64,000 nt of DNA from Bradyrhizobium sp. Tv2a-2 (GTDB lineage: Bacteria; Pseudomonadota; Alphaproteobacteria; Rhizobiales; Xanthobacteraceae): the NCBI RefSeq assembly GCF_000472425.1, contig NZ_AXAI01000007.1:346255-410254 (forward strand), in the 5' to 3' direction. The notes beneath the pieces are model-generated. The model had not been told where the DNA came from. It saw only the letters and a list, made by a program, of their open reading frames with translations, and made no database searches. The translations under genes were made by a program, and so were the position numbers. The number at the start of each line of letters is the position of its first letter. Within the stretch, counting starts at the first letter, position 1. Positions 50,695 through 58,635 of the stretch are shown piece after piece.

Positions 50695-51003
50695 ATGGCC
50701 CAAGTCATCGTGACCTACAAGACGCCGAAAGATCCCGCCGCCTTCGATCGCTACTACGCCGAGACGCATATCCCGCTGGCCAGCAAGATGCCGGGCCTGC
50801 GCAAATACCAGATCAGCCAGGGGCCGGTGGGCAGTCCGGCCGGCGCCTCGGGCATCCATCTCGTCGCCATCCTGACCTTCGACAACATGGCCGCCGTGGG
50901 AGCCGCGTTCGGCAGTCCGGAGGGCAAGGCTGCTGCGGGCGACGTTGCGAATTTCGCGACCGGCGGCGCTGACATCGCCTTTTTCGACACCAAGGACGTG
51001 TAA
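50695..51003 (+). CDS. EthD-domain protein
   Basis: The 102-residue protein has the dimeric ferredoxin-like EthD fold: I-V-T-Y-K-T-P-K-D-P-A-A-F-D-R-Y-Y-A-E-T-H-I-P-L-A-S-K-M-P-G-L at the start and a C-terminal F-A-T-G-G-A-D. EthD proteins act in degradation of ethers and polyketide-like compounds, or have unknown roles. GGGAGGAAG before the ATG supports the start. It lies in a row with the flavoprotein and UBP zinc-finger genes. Confidence 0.85.
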   Translation: MAQVIVTYKTPKDPAAFDRYYAETHIPLASKMPGLRKYQISQGPVGSPAGASGIHLVAILTFDNMAAVGAAFGSPEGKAAAGDVANFATGGADIAFFDTKDV

Positions 51004-51009
51004 TCGCCG

Positions 51010-51327
51010 ATGGCCAGACTTCGCGAGTCCTGCACCCATATCGCCGGCATCCAGACCGTGACGCCAAGTGCCCTGGGCTGCGAGGAATGCCTGAAGATCG
51101 GCAGCCCGTGGCTGCATCTGCGGCTCTGCCGCACCTGCGGCCACGTCGGCTGTTGCGACGATTCCCCCAACAAGCACGCGACCAAGCATTTTCACGCCAC
51201 CGGTCATCCCATCATCGAGGGCTACGATCCGCCGGAAGGATGGGGCTGGTGCTACGTTGACAAGGTGCTGTTCGACCTGTCGGAGCGCAAGACGCCGCAC
51301 AACGGACCGATCCCGCGTTACGACTGA
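51010..51327 (+). CDS. UBP-type zinc-finger protein
   Basis: This 105-residue protein is essentially a single zf-UBP domain. The zinc-binding set can be read as C-T-H (start), C-E-E-C, C-R-T-C-G-H-V-G-C-C, H-A-T-K-H and H-A-T-G-H-P. In eukaryotes this domain binds the free C-terminus of ubiquitin. Bacterial stand-alone versions lie next to cNMP-domain thioredoxin-reductase-like proteins, as here, and their role is unknown. It follows the EthD gene by 6 bases. Confidence 0.9.
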   Translation: MARLRESCTHIAGIQTVTPSALGCEECLKIGSPWLHLRLCRTCGHVGCCDDSPNKHATKHFHATGHPIIEGYDPPEGWGWCYVDKVLFDLSERKTPHNGPIPRYD

Positions 51328-51454
51328 TGCGTGGGATTATGAAGGTCATGCCAAGGCCTTGCGTGAACCTTGGCGGCTCCTGTCGCCGCCGCGACATAGT
51401 ATTTTACCGTAAACCGGCGTAACATCGCTTCCATCATCAAATGGGGAGCATGTC

Positions 51455-51955
51455 ATGATGCTGGGTCTGAGCCTTGCCAATTTCACACTTCTGCATGTCG
51501 TCATCAGCCTGATCGCCATCGTCTCGGGCCTGATCGTGATGTTCGGGATGCTTGGCTCCAGGGCGATGCCGGGGCTGACCGGGATATTCCTGCTCTTCAC
51601 CATCCTGACCAGCGTCACCGGCTTCGGCTTTCCGTTTGAGAAGCTGTTGCCCTCGCACATGATCGGCATTCTCTCGCTGGTGCTGCTCGCGATCGCCTGC
51701 TTTGCGCTCTATGGGATGGGGTTGAAGGGCGCGTGGCGCCCGATCTATGTGCTGACGGCGTTGGTCTCGCTCTATCTCAATGTGTTCGTTCTGGTGATCC
51801 AGAGCTTCCTCAAGCTCCCCGCGCTGACCGCGCTCGCGCCTGGCAACCCGCCGAGCGGGCCGGTGTTCGGCGTGGTGCAGGGCATCGTGCTGGTGTTCTT
51901 CGCGGTCCTGATCATCGGCGTCTGGCGCCGCTACAGGCCGGTCAGCTTCGCCTGA
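51455..51955 (+). CDS. Four-helix membrane protein of unknown function
   Basis: The 166-residue protein has about four hydrophobic helices (about 7-30, 42-60, 68-88 and 95-118, with a fifth near 140-160) linked by short loops. No catalytic or metal-binding motif is visible. GGGGAG precedes the ATG at 51455. The next gene begins two bases after its stop, but that gene belongs to the hisD block. I do not recognise the family. Confidence 0.75.
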   Translation: MMLGLSLANFTLLHVVISLIAIVSGLIVMFGMLGSRAMPGLTGIFLLFTILTSVTGFGFPFEKLLPSHMIGILSLVLLAIACFALYGMGLKGAWRPIYVLTALVSLYLNVFVLVIQSFLKLPALTALAPGNPPSGPVFGVVQGIVLVFFAVLIIGVWRRYRPVSFA

Positions 51956-51956
51956 C

Positions 51957-52397
51957 ATGTCGCCCCAGCTCAAGCTGATCGCACTCGACGAAGACGACCT
52001 CGCGGTGATCTCCACCCATGTGCAGGATGCGCATGTGCAGGTCTCCGACATCATCTGGCGCCAGGGCGAGAAGCGGCTGGTGATCGGCATGAGCCGGCTG
52101 GATTGGGAGCAGACACTCTCGGGCGAGGCCGCGCCGCGTCGGCTCGTCTCGGCGCTGCGCTTCGACCGCGTGCTGGTCTGCAAGTCGCGCAACATCGATC
52201 TTGCCGCGCCACAATCGAAGCTCGAGCTGATCGGCATCGAGTTTCACCCGGACGATGATCCCGCCGGCAGCGCGCTGCTGCTGTTTTCCGGCAACAGGGC
52301 GCTCCGCCTCGACGTCGAATGCCTGGAATGCGAGCTGACCGACCTCGGCGCCGACGATCTCGGCACCAGCGAGGACGGCGGCGAGCCGGGGATGTGA
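51957..52397 (+). CDS. DUF2948 family protein
   Basis: The 146-residue protein opens with L-K-L-I-A-L-D-E-D-D-L-A-V-I-S-T-H-V-Q-D-A. It continues with W-x5-R-L-V-I-G-M-S-R-L-D-W-E, which are the family's recognised features. DUF2948 is regularly placed just before hisD in alphaproteobacteria; its function is unknown. It starts two bases after the upstream membrane protein gene. A family-D repeat separates it from hisD. Confidence 0.85.
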   Translation: MSPQLKLIALDEDDLAVISTHVQDAHVQVSDIIWRQGEKRLVIGMSRLDWEQTLSGEAAPRRLVSALRFDRVLVCKSRNIDLAAPQSKLELIGIEFHPDDDPAGSALLLFSGNRALRLDVECLECELTDLGADDLGTSEDGGEPGM

Positions 52398-52407
52398 TCC
52401 TGGCACC

Positions 52408-52491
52408 GTCATTCCGGGGCGATGCGCTGGCGTCAAACCCGGAATCTCGAGATTCCGGGTCTGGTCGTTCGGACCATCCCGGAATGACGGG
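52408..52491. repeat. Family-D intergenic repeat
   Basis: GTCATTCCGGGGCGATGCG at the left and CATCCCGGAATGACGG at the right are inverted partners. A central hairpin, CCCGGAATCTCGAGATTCCGGG, is perfect. It lies between the DUF2948 gene and hisD. Confidence 0.75.
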
Positions 52492-52572
52492 AGGTCAAGG
52501 GTTGACGAGGCTCACCCGCCGCGCCATTGAGCAGGGGGGTGTTCGACCGTATCCCGCTCCCGGAAAGCCCAA

Positions 52573-53868
52573 ATGCCCATTCGACTGGACCGCAGCAGCG
52601 CCGATTTCGACGAGCGTTTCAAGGACTTCCTCGCTGCCAAGCGCGAAGTGTCGGCGGACGTCGAGGCTGCCGCCCGCGCCATCGTCTCTGATGTCGCAGC
52701 GCGTGGCGACGCCGCGCTGCTCGAGGCGACCAGGAGGTTCGACCGGCTTGATCTTGCGGCCTCGGCCTTGCGGATCACTGCGGCTGAGATCGACAGCGCG
52801 GTCAAGGCCTGCGAACCAGCGACGCTGGACGCGCTGAAATTCGCCCGCGACCGTATCGAGGCCTTCCACCTCAGGCAGTTGCCCAGGGACGAGCGCTTCG
52901 TCGATGCAGTCGGCGTCGAGCTCGGCTGGCGCTGGAGCGCGATCGAATCGGTCGGCCTCTATGTTCCCGGCGGCACCGCGGCCTATCCGTCCTCGGTGCT
53001 GATGAACGCGGTGCCGGCGCGGGTCGCCGGCGTCGCGCGGCTGGTGATGGTGGTGCCGGCGCCCGACGGCAGGCTCAACCCGCTGGTGCTGGCGGCCGCG
53101 CATCTCGGCGGTGTCACCGAGATCTACCGGGTCGGCGGCGCGCAGGCCGTTGCCGCGCTAGCCTACGGCACGGCGACGATATCGCCGGTGGCGAAGATCG
53201 TCGGCCCCGGCAATGCCTATGTCGCCGCGGCCAAGCGGCTGGTGTTCGGCAAGGTCGGCATCGACATGATCGCCGGTCCCTCCGAGGTGCTTGTCGTCGC
53301 CGACGACACCGGCAATGCCGACTGGATCGCTGCCGATCTGCTGGCGCAGGCCGAGCATGACGAGAGCGCGCAATCGATCCTGATCACGGATTCGGCGCGT
53401 CTTGCCGACGACGTCGCACGCGCCGTGCAGTCGCAGCTCGCAACCTTGCCGCGCGCCAAAATCGCCGGCCGTTCCTGGGAGGATTTTGGCGCGATCGTCC
53501 TGGTGCAGACGCTCGACGATGCCGTGCCGCTCGCGGACGCCATCGCGGCGGAGCATCTGGAGATCATGACCGCCGACGCGGACGCCTTTGCGAAGAAGAT
53601 TCGCAATGCCGGCGCGATCTTTCTGGGCGCCCATACGCCCGAGGCGATCGGCGACTATGTCGGCGGCTCCAACCACGTGCTGCCGACCGCGCGCTCGGCG
53701 CGGTTTTCCTCAGGGCTCGGCGTGCTTGATTTCATGAAGCGCACCTCGCTCCTGAAATGCGGCCCCGACCAGCTCCGCGCACTCGGCCCGGCGGCGATGG
53801 CGCTGGGCAAGGCCGAGGGCCTGGATGCACATTCACGCTCGGTCGGATTGCGCCTCAATTTGCCATGA
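52573..53868 (+). CDS. hisD: Histidinol dehydrogenase
   Basis: The 431-residue enzyme performs the last two steps of histidine synthesis (histidinol to histidine, NAD-dependent). Signature segments are Y-V-P-G-G-T-A-A-Y-P-S-S-V-L-M-N, then V-G-P-G-N-A-Y-V-A-A-A-K, and the catalytic E-H pair in A-A-E-H-L-E-I-M-T. G-G-S-N-H-V-L-P-T near the C-terminus completes the zinc and substrate site. Its stop overlaps the next start (ATGA). No other his genes are in the window, as is usual when hisD lies in this block. Confidence 0.97.
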   Translation: MPIRLDRSSADFDERFKDFLAAKREVSADVEAAARAIVSDVAARGDAALLEATRRFDRLDLAASALRITAAEIDSAVKACEPATLDALKFARDRIEAFHLRQLPRDERFVDAVGVELGWRWSAIESVGLYVPGGTAAYPSSVLMNAVPARVAGVARLVMVVPAPDGRLNPLVLAAAHLGGVTEIYRVGGAQAVAALAYGTATISPVAKIVGPGNAYVAAAKRLVFGKVGIDMIAGPSEVLVVADDTGNADWIAADLLAQAEHDESAQSILITDSARLADDVARAVQSQLATLPRAKIAGRSWEDFGAIVLVQTLDDAVPLADAIAAEHLEIMTADADAFAKKIRNAGAIFLGAHTPEAIGDYVGGSNHVLPTARSARFSSGLGVLDFMKRTSLLKCGPDQLRALGPAAMALGKAEGLDAHSRSVGLRLNLP

Positions 53869-54362
53869 CCAAGCAACCGCCCAGCGATGACTCCAGGAAC
53901 CGCGTGGTCGCGGTCACGCTCGACGAGGAGTCCATCGGGCGGTCCGGGCCCGACATCGAACATGAGCGCGCGATCGCGATCTACGATCTAGTCGAGCAGA
54001 ACCTGTTCGCGCCCGCAGGCGCGGAGGCGGACGGCCCTTTCAAGCTGCATATCGGCATCACCGGCAATCGGCTGATGTTCGACATCCGCCGCGAGGACGA
54101 CGGGCCCGTCGTCGCCCACCTGCTGTCGCTGACGCCGTTCCGCCGCATCGTCAAAGATTATTTCCTGATCTGCGACAGCTACTACCAGGCGATCCGCACC
54201 GCGACGCCTGACCGGATCGAGGCCATCGACATGGGCCGGCGCGGCATCCATGACGAGGGCTCGCGCACGCTGCAGGAGCGTCTGAAGGGCAAGGTGCGGA
54301 TCGATTTCGAAACCGCGCGGCGGCTGTTCACGTTGATCACCGTCCTGCATTGGAAGGGTTAA
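53865..54362 (+). CDS. UPF0262 family protein
   Basis: The protein has 165 residues. The family segments are R-V-V-A-V-T-L-D-E-E-S-I, then D-I-E-H-E-R-A-I-A-I-Y-D-L and L-T-P-F-R-R-I-V-K-D-Y-F-x-I-C-x-S-Y-Y-x-A-I. It ends in R-R-L-F-T-L-I-x-V-L-H. It is translationally coupled to hisD by an ATGA overlap and followed six bases later by the phosphatase gene. Function is unknown. Confidence 0.9.
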   Translation: MTKQPPSDDSRNRVVAVTLDEESIGRSGPDIEHERAIAIYDLVEQNLFAPAGAEADGPFKLHIGITGNRLMFDIRREDDGPVVAHLLSLTPFRRIVKDYFLICDSYYQAIRTATPDRIEAIDMGRRGIHDEGSRTLQERLKGKVRIDFETARRLFTLITVLHWKG

Positions 54363-54368
54363 CCCCTT

Positions 54369-54830
54369 ATGGCGCCCGGCGCGCGCAATCCGCAGTCGGT
54401 CCTGTTCGCATGCGGGTTCAACAGCGTGCGCTCGCCGATGGCCGAGAGCCTGCTGCAGCGCATGTTCCCGCAGACGCTGTATGTCCGTTCCGCCGGCGCC
54501 AAGAAGGGCGTGCTGGATCCGTTTGCGGTCGCCGTCATGGCGGAGCTCGGCCAGGACATCTCTGCCCACAAGCCGATGACGTTCGAGGAATTGGACGACT
54601 GGGAGGGGCTCAATTTCGACCTGATCATCACGTTGTCGCCGGAGGCCCATCACAAGGCGCTGGAGGTGACGCGCACCATGGCCGCCGATGTCGAATATTG
54701 GCCGACCCACGACCCCACCGGTGAGGAAGGAAGTCGCGAGCAGAAGCTGTCGGCCTATCGCGAGGTGATGGACACGCTTCTGATGCGCATCCGCAAGCGC
54801 TTTGCCAACGTGGGGGCGGCCAGCGGCTGA
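54369..54830 (+). CDS. Low molecular weight protein-tyrosine phosphatase-like protein
   Basis: The 153-residue protein has the C-x5-R active site at C15-R21 (F-A-C-G-F-N-S-V-R-S-P-M-A-E). The proton donor aspartate lies near the C-terminus in Y-W-P-T-H-D-P-T. Proteins of this type are called phosphotyrosine phosphatases or arsenate reductases; position in the hisD block favours a housekeeping phosphatase over arsenic resistance. The gene lies six bases after the UPF0262 gene. Confidence 0.85.
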   Translation: MAPGARNPQSVLFACGFNSVRSPMAESLLQRMFPQTLYVRSAGAKKGVLDPFAVAVMAELGQDISAHKPMTFEELDDWEGLNFDLIITLSPEAHHKALEVTRTMAADVEYWPTHDPTGEEGSREQKLSAYREVMDTLLMRIRKRFANVGAASG

Positions 54831-55022
54831 GGTCCGCGGGAGGGCGCGATTCGCGGCATGCGCGTCCCGCACATCTCGGCTTGATGACACCGCCCTGATA
54901 TCGGCCATTTCGGGTTTCGCCCTGATCACAATGGGTTGTGAAACCAGGGTGCTTCCGTTACGGTCCGCGCGCAATTGCACCGCCTCGAATCCCCGCCGAC
55001 CGCTTGCCCTTAAAACAATCGC

Positions 55023-55652
55023 ATGCTTGGCCGTCCCAAATTCGTTCTTGCTTCCGGTTCGCCGCGGCGCCTGTCGCTGCTCAATCAGGCCGGCATCGAG
55101 CCCGACGCGCTCCGTCCCGCCGACGTCGACGAGACGCCGCGGCGCGGCGAGCTGCCGCGCGCTTGCGCCAATCGGCTGGCGCGCGCCAAGGCCGATGCCG
55201 CGCTGAAATCGGTGCATCTTGATGATGAACTTCGCGGCTCGTTCATCCTCGCTGCCGACACCGTGGTGGCGGTCGGCCGCCGCATCCTGCCCAAGGCGAA
55301 TCTGGTGGACGAGGCTTCGCAATGCCTGCGGCTGTTGTCCGGCCGCAACCACCGGGTCTACACTGCGGTTTGCCTGGTGACGCCACGCGAGGCGTTCCGC
55401 CAGCGCCTGGTTGAAACCAGGGTGCGCTTCAAGCGGTTGAGCGAGGAGGACATCCAGGCCTATATCGGCAGCGGCGAATGGCGCGGCAAAGCCGGCGGCT
55501 ATGCCGTGCAGGGGATCGCCGGTTCCTTTGTGGTGAAGATGGTAGGTTCCTACACCAATGTGGTCGGACTGCCGCTCTATGAATCCGCCACGCTGCTTGC
55601 CGGGGAAGGCTTCCCGATCCGGTTCGGCTGGCTCAATGCCGCTGGCGTCTGA
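55023..55652 (+). CDS. maf: Maf-like nucleotide pyrophosphatase
   Basis: The 209-residue protein has the Maf opening F-V-L-A-S-G-S-P-R-R-L-S-L-L and the conserved A-D-T-V-V centre (I-L-A-A-D-T-V-V-A-V-G). A typical G-E-W-x-G-K-A-G-G-Y-A-V-Q-G segment follows. Maf proteins remove diphosphate from modified or non-canonical nucleoside triphosphates; some also influence septum formation. About 190 bases separate it from the phosphatase gene. No infA fits in that gap, although infA often lies there in related genomes. Its 3' end overlaps yacG by 17 bases. Confidence 0.93.
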   Translation: MLGRPKFVLASGSPRRLSLLNQAGIEPDALRPADVDETPRRGELPRACANRLARAKADAALKSVHLDDELRGSFILAADTVVAVGRRILPKANLVDEASQCLRLLSGRNHRVYTAVCLVTPREAFRQRLVETRVRFKRLSEEDIQAYIGSGEWRGKAGGYAVQGIAGSFVVKMVGSYTNVVGLPLYESATLLAGEGFPIRFGWLNAAGV

Positions 55653-55902
55653 GCCGGCGGGCGGCGCCGGTGGCCAAGGCGGGGGCAGCGGCGACCAAGG
55701 CGGGGGCAACCAAGGCCGCGTCCGCAAAGGCAAGGGCAGCAGCAGCGGCGCGAGCCGAACCTGCCCGATCTGCGGCAAGCCCTCGCAACAGGCCACCCGC
55801 CCGTTCTGCTCCAAACGCTGCCGCGACGTCGATCTGAACCGCTGGCTGTCCGGCTCCTATGTCGTCCCGGGCGCCGAGGGCGAGGATGAGGGCTCCGAAT
55901 AG
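55636..55902 (+). CDS. yacG: DNA gyrase inhibitor YacG
   Basis: The protein has 88 residues. Its zinc site C-P-I-C-G-K-P ... F-C-S-K-R-C-R-D-V-D-L-N-R-W-L is exactly the YacG motif, and the tail is acidic. YacG binds GyrB and inhibits gyrase in E. coli. The N-terminus is extended by a glycine/glutamine-rich linker of about 30 residues, encoded by repeated GGC-GGG-GGC units around 55665-55715. It overlaps the maf end, and tRNA-Phe lies downstream, the standard order for the group. Confidence 0.9.
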   Translation: MPLASEPAGGAGGQGGGSGDQGGGNQGRVRKGKGSSSGASRTCPICGKPSQQATRPFCSKRCRDVDLNRWLSGSYVVPGAEGEDEGSE

Positions 55903-56053
55903 CGCTTATCCCTCAATATTTTAGGGAAAAAGCGGGAAACCGCCCGCGGTTCACGAAACCAGGGGCGAAGCGAGGTTTACAGACCGGTTCGACCCCACTA
56001 TAAACCGCCCGCTCGGTGGCCCCTGTTGTTCTCTCAAGGGCGCATCAAGAGAC

Positions 56054-56129
56054 GCCCAGGTAGCTCAGTTGGTAGAGCATGCGACTGAAAATCGCAGTGT
56101 CGGTGGTTCGATTCCGCCCCTGGGCACCA
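56054..56129 (+). tRNA. tRNA-Phe (anticodon GAA)
   Basis: A cloverleaf is clear: acceptor GCCCAGG/CCTGGGC, D arm GCTC-AGTTGGTA-GAGC, anticodon stem GCGAC with loop CTGAAAA (weak stem closure as usual), and T arm CGGTGG-TTCGATT-CCGCCC. The encoded CCA ends at 56129. Anticodon GAA reads phenylalanine codons. The adjacent downstream DNA has the character of an integrated island, so the tRNA 3' end may be the attachment site. Confidence 0.96.
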
Positions 56130-56148
56130 TTAAGATCAATCACTTAGC

Positions 56149-56196
56149 TCATTTCGGCTTCGGCGTGTATCTGACGCTGTCCGCACTGTGTCCGCA
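56149..56196 (-). pseudogene. Possible 3' remnant of a tyrosine integrase next to tRNA-Phe
   Basis: On the minus strand this 48-base stretch reads C-G-H-S-A-D-S-V-R-Y-T-P-K-P-K and a TGA stop. The reading resembles the C-terminal tail seen in some integrases located beside tRNAs. It is cut off upstream by the TAA stop of the preceding gene, in the same frame. No integrase catalytic residues remain in the window. This is a weak identification based on tail resemblance and position. Confidence 0.3.
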
Positions 56197-56457
56197 TTAA
56201 CCGTGGGGACCCGCCTCCGCCTGCTGCGCGTCATCGCGTCGCGGTACGCCGAATAGCTCGTTGGAAACGCCCCAGCCTGTCCAGTAGGCGCGAACCCACG
56301 CCGACGCGGCCGTCAGAACCAGTCGGCACCGACCTTGCCGAAACGTTTCGAGCGTCCGGTCACCATAGAACGCTTCGATGCCAACGCCCGTCGCCGCATC
56401 AACATCGAAGAGCGGCGCAAACTTCGGGTTCAAACCATCGAAATTAGATGTCGTCAT
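56197..56457 (-). CDS. Small protein downstream of ardC, unknown function
   Basis: The protein is 86 residues from the ATG at 56457, which overlaps the ardC stop (ATGA). The reading is M-T-T-S-N-F-D-G-L-N-P-K-F-A-P-L-F-D-V-D, then T-G-V-G-I-E-A-F-Y-G-D-R and R-A-Y-W-T-G-W-G-V. It resembles short accessory proteins found beside ArdC in plasmids and integrative elements, but I cannot name it. It ends with TAA, after which the possible integrase tail continues in frame. Confidence 0.6.
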   Translation of the reverse strand: MTTSNFDGLNPKFAPLFDVDAATGVGIEAFYGDRTLETFRQGRCRLVLTAASAWVRAYWTGWGVSNELFGVPRRDDAQQAEAGPHG

Positions 56458-57326
56458 GCCGCCTCCGGCCGCTCCGCAAGCGCCAGCCCGCGCAGGTAGT
56501 CCGCGGCCTTTGACGCGTGGCTGCACGCGGTAAAGAAGGCTCGCTTGTCGGCCCTCAATAACTCGATCCAGTGCCCAATGTACCCCGCGTGCCGGAGGTC
56601 CCCGTCGAACCCGAACTCTGCGCACAGGAACGCGGCGCCCAGTTCCGCAATCAGCTCCTCGGCTGCGTAAATTTTTGAGCCAAAGCGGTTCTTCAAATCC
56701 CGATCGAGGCGAGATCCATGACCGGTCCAGTGCACCAACTCGTGGTATGCGACGCTGTAGAAGTGGTCCGCGCCCTTGAACGCCTCGAATGCGGGCATGG
56801 AGATGAAATCGCGGCTCGGCACGTAGAACGCTTCACCATGTCCCTCGCGAATGTCCGCGCCAGTTGAGCGTAAGAATTCATCGGCGAGCTCGTCGCGTGT
56901 GCCTGGATTGCGAAAGCGTATCGGCTTTGCCTTGATGACGCTGTCGGGAAGACCTTCGCACTGGTCGACGTTGAAAACGGTATACGCGCGCATCATGGGG
57001 ATTAGCCGCGTCGAACTGTCGTCCGTGTCTTCTCGGATTTCGAGCTGTTTGACGAAATACACCGCCGTGCCGCGTTCGCCCTTGCGCACGTGGCCTCCCA
57101 GGTCCAAAGCCTGCTTAAAAGTCAGAAAGCGCGGAGTCCGATATCCTTCCGCTTGCGCCATCCACAACAGAACAACGTTCGTTCCCGAGTACGGACGGTT
57201 GCTCACTGCGTTGCAAGGTGTGTTCCCGCAAGGTGTTGCTGACCACGGCTTGACCCAAGGCGGCGCGCCGGCTTCTAGCTCGGCAACAATGCGTGCCGAG
57301 ACTTCCGCATAGAGGTCGCGTTTCAT
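56454..57326 (-). CDS. ardC: ArdC-type antirestriction protein (ssDNA-binding and zincin-like)
   Basis: The protein has 290 residues. The N-terminal ArdC ssDNA-binding domain (about 1-130) has R-I-V-A-E-L-E-A-G-A-P-P-W-V-K-P-W, then R-P-Y-S-G-T-N-V-V-L-L-W and the basic V-R-K-G-E-R-G-T-A-V-Y. A zinc-metallopeptidase-like C-terminal domain has H195-E-L-V-H199 followed by the family's W-T-G-H-x-S-R-L-x-R. ArdC proteins are found on conjugative plasmids and integrative elements and protect incoming DNA from restriction. Its presence here strongly suggests a mobile element next to tRNA-Phe. Confidence 0.9.
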   Translation of the reverse strand: MKRDLYAEVSARIVAELEAGAPPWVKPWSATPCGNTPCNAVSNRPYSGTNVVLLWMAQAEGYRTPRFLTFKQALDLGGHVRKGERGTAVYFVKQLEIREDTDDSSTRLIPMMRAYTVFNVDQCEGLPDSVIKAKPIRFRNPGTRDELADEFLRSTGADIREGHGEAFYVPSRDFISMPAFEAFKGADHFYSVAYHELVHWTGHGSRLDRDLKNRFGSKIYAAEELIAELGAAFLCAEFGFDGDLRHAGYIGHWIELLRADKRAFFTACSHASKAADYLRGLALAERPEAA

Positions 57327-57582
57327 GACTACCCGCTGGCTTTAGCTGAAGCGACCAAGGGGAGGTCGCGTTTCCACAGCCGCGTCGGGTCCTCAGGGCG
57401 CGCACTTCACCCCCCGGGGGTACATGGACAGGCCCCCGTCTCGCGCGCGCGAAGACGTGGCTCGAAAATACGCAGCCCCGGCTCTTGAAAAGGTTAAGAG
57501 TTCGTAAATCCCGCTCTGACGGGAAATGACGGTGCAGGCCGGAAACGGCTAAGCGTTGAAAGTCGATGCGCGAAGTAAGCGC

Positions 57583-57915
57583 TCACTCGAAATGGACGGC
57601 GAGCCAAACCGTTGGCTGTTGCTGGTCCGTCCACTCGACGCGGTGGCGTTTCCTTGCGGGGATGAGGACATAATCGCCCGCCTCCATCGACCGCGTGGCA
57701 GGCTCGTCTTCAAACTGCAAGGTGGCGCTACCCTTGAGTAAGATTACCCACTCATTCCACGCCTGATCGTACCAGAACTCCGGTGGGCTAGAGTGCCCCT
57801 GCGATATGATGCGCTCGATCTTCAACCCAGGCCGAGCGAAAATTTCGCTAAACGCCTCTTGTCCCGCGCTGGTGGCTGAAATGTCCGCAAATAGATTGCC
57901 TGCCCGGACTGTCAT
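57583..57915 (-). CDS. Cupin-domain protein
   Basis: The 110-residue small beta-barrel has cupin motif 1 reduced to W-N-E-W-V-I-L-L-K-G and motif 2 as M-E-A-G-D-Y-V-L-I-P-A-R-K-R-H-R-V-E. A single clear metal-ligand histidine pair can be seen. GGGAAA before the ATG at 57915 gives the best start; an ATG at 57933 adds six residues. Function unknown: such proteins are sugar-binding or detoxification-type cupins. It is a lone gene in the island-like region. Confidence 0.75.
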   Translation of the reverse strand: MTVRAGNLFADISATSAGQEAFSEIFARPGLKIERIISQGHSSPPEFWYDQAWNEWVILLKGSATLQFEDEPATRSMEAGDYVLIPARKRHRVEWTDQQQPTVWLAVHFE

Positions 57916-58202
57916 CGATATTTCCCGCGCCATTCACGTCTGATTGTCCACGATGTCCGCGCATGATTGTCTCCGGGTGCGGTCACCGCAAGTGGTCCAC
58001 AGCAGCAAAATCCAGCATCCGCCCACGTGTCGGCTGTTAGGGGTACACCGGACATGGCCAGTGCCTGGGCAACACCGACGCTTTTGACACATCTGAGACA
58101 TGAGCGGTCCGCTTTTGCTGCGATGCGCGGCCCTGAGCTGTTATACTCCGCATAATCCTGCGGTTTGCGGCCACCGCGATGAAACGGCGAAAGGGAAATG
58201 CC

Positions 58203-58445
58203 ATGCCCGACGATGAAATGAAAGCTGAGCTCGAACGTCTCCGCAGGGAGAACGAGGCTCTGAAGAAAGGAGCTTCCGAGGGCATCCGCATGAAGGTAAG
58301 TGAAAAGGGTGCCGTCTCCGTTTACGGAATGGGGCGCTTTCCAGTGACGTTATATAAAGAGCAATGGTTGAAGCTTCTGAGCATGTCCGATGAGATTCGT
58401 GCGTTTATTGCGGAAAATGAAACGCAACTGAAGGCGAAGGATTGA
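58203..58445 (+). CDS. Small helical protein of unknown function
   Basis: The protein is 80 residues from the ATG at 58203. An N-terminal coiled coil (D-D-E-M-K-A-E-L-E-R-L-R-R-E-N-E-A-L-K-K) is followed by a beta-rich part, M-K-V-S-E-K-G-A-V-S-V-Y-G-M-G-R-F-P-V-T-L-Y, and an end helix. I recall near-identical proteins annotated as hypothetical in Bradyrhizobium. A start at 58179 is possible. It is followed 34 bases later by a short acidic protein gene and may form an operon with it. Confidence 0.7.
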   Translation: MPDDEMKAELERLRRENEALKKGASEGIRMKVSEKGAVSVYGMGRFPVTLYKEQWLKLLSMSDEIRAFIAENETQLKAKD

Positions 58446-58479
58446 CGGTCCCTCAGGCCCACGTCCGAGGAGCAACAAC

Positions 58480-58635
58480 ATGATCACACACACACCAGAG
58501 GAACTTCCCACGAGCCCGTTCGCGATCATGGGCGACACGATACCGCCCCGAGATCTTGATGAAGACGAAGAGGACGAGGAAGAAGAGGACGGCGCCGACG
58601 AACCGCCGGTTGTGCGCGAGCCGGATGAGGACTAA
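58480..58635 (+). CDS. Very acidic 51-residue protein
   Basis: The frame runs from the ATG at 58480 to the TAA at 58633, with GAGGAG seven bases before the ATG. The reading starts M-I-T-H-T-P-E-E-L-P and contains a stretch of about 13 residues of D and E. Such acidic patches can mimic DNA and serve as nuclease or restriction inhibitors, but this protein is much smaller than known anti-restriction mimics, so a function is only speculation. It is 34 bases downstream of the helical protein gene. Confidence 0.55.
   Translation: MITHTPEELPTSPFAIMGDTIPPRDLDEDEEDEEEEDGADEPPVVREPDED

Noticed and set aside
54831..55022. Missing infA between the phosphatase and maf genes
   Set aside because: The 192-base gap is too short for infA and holds no frame resembling it; infA is often here in related genomes, but I cannot verify that for this group, so no claim is made.
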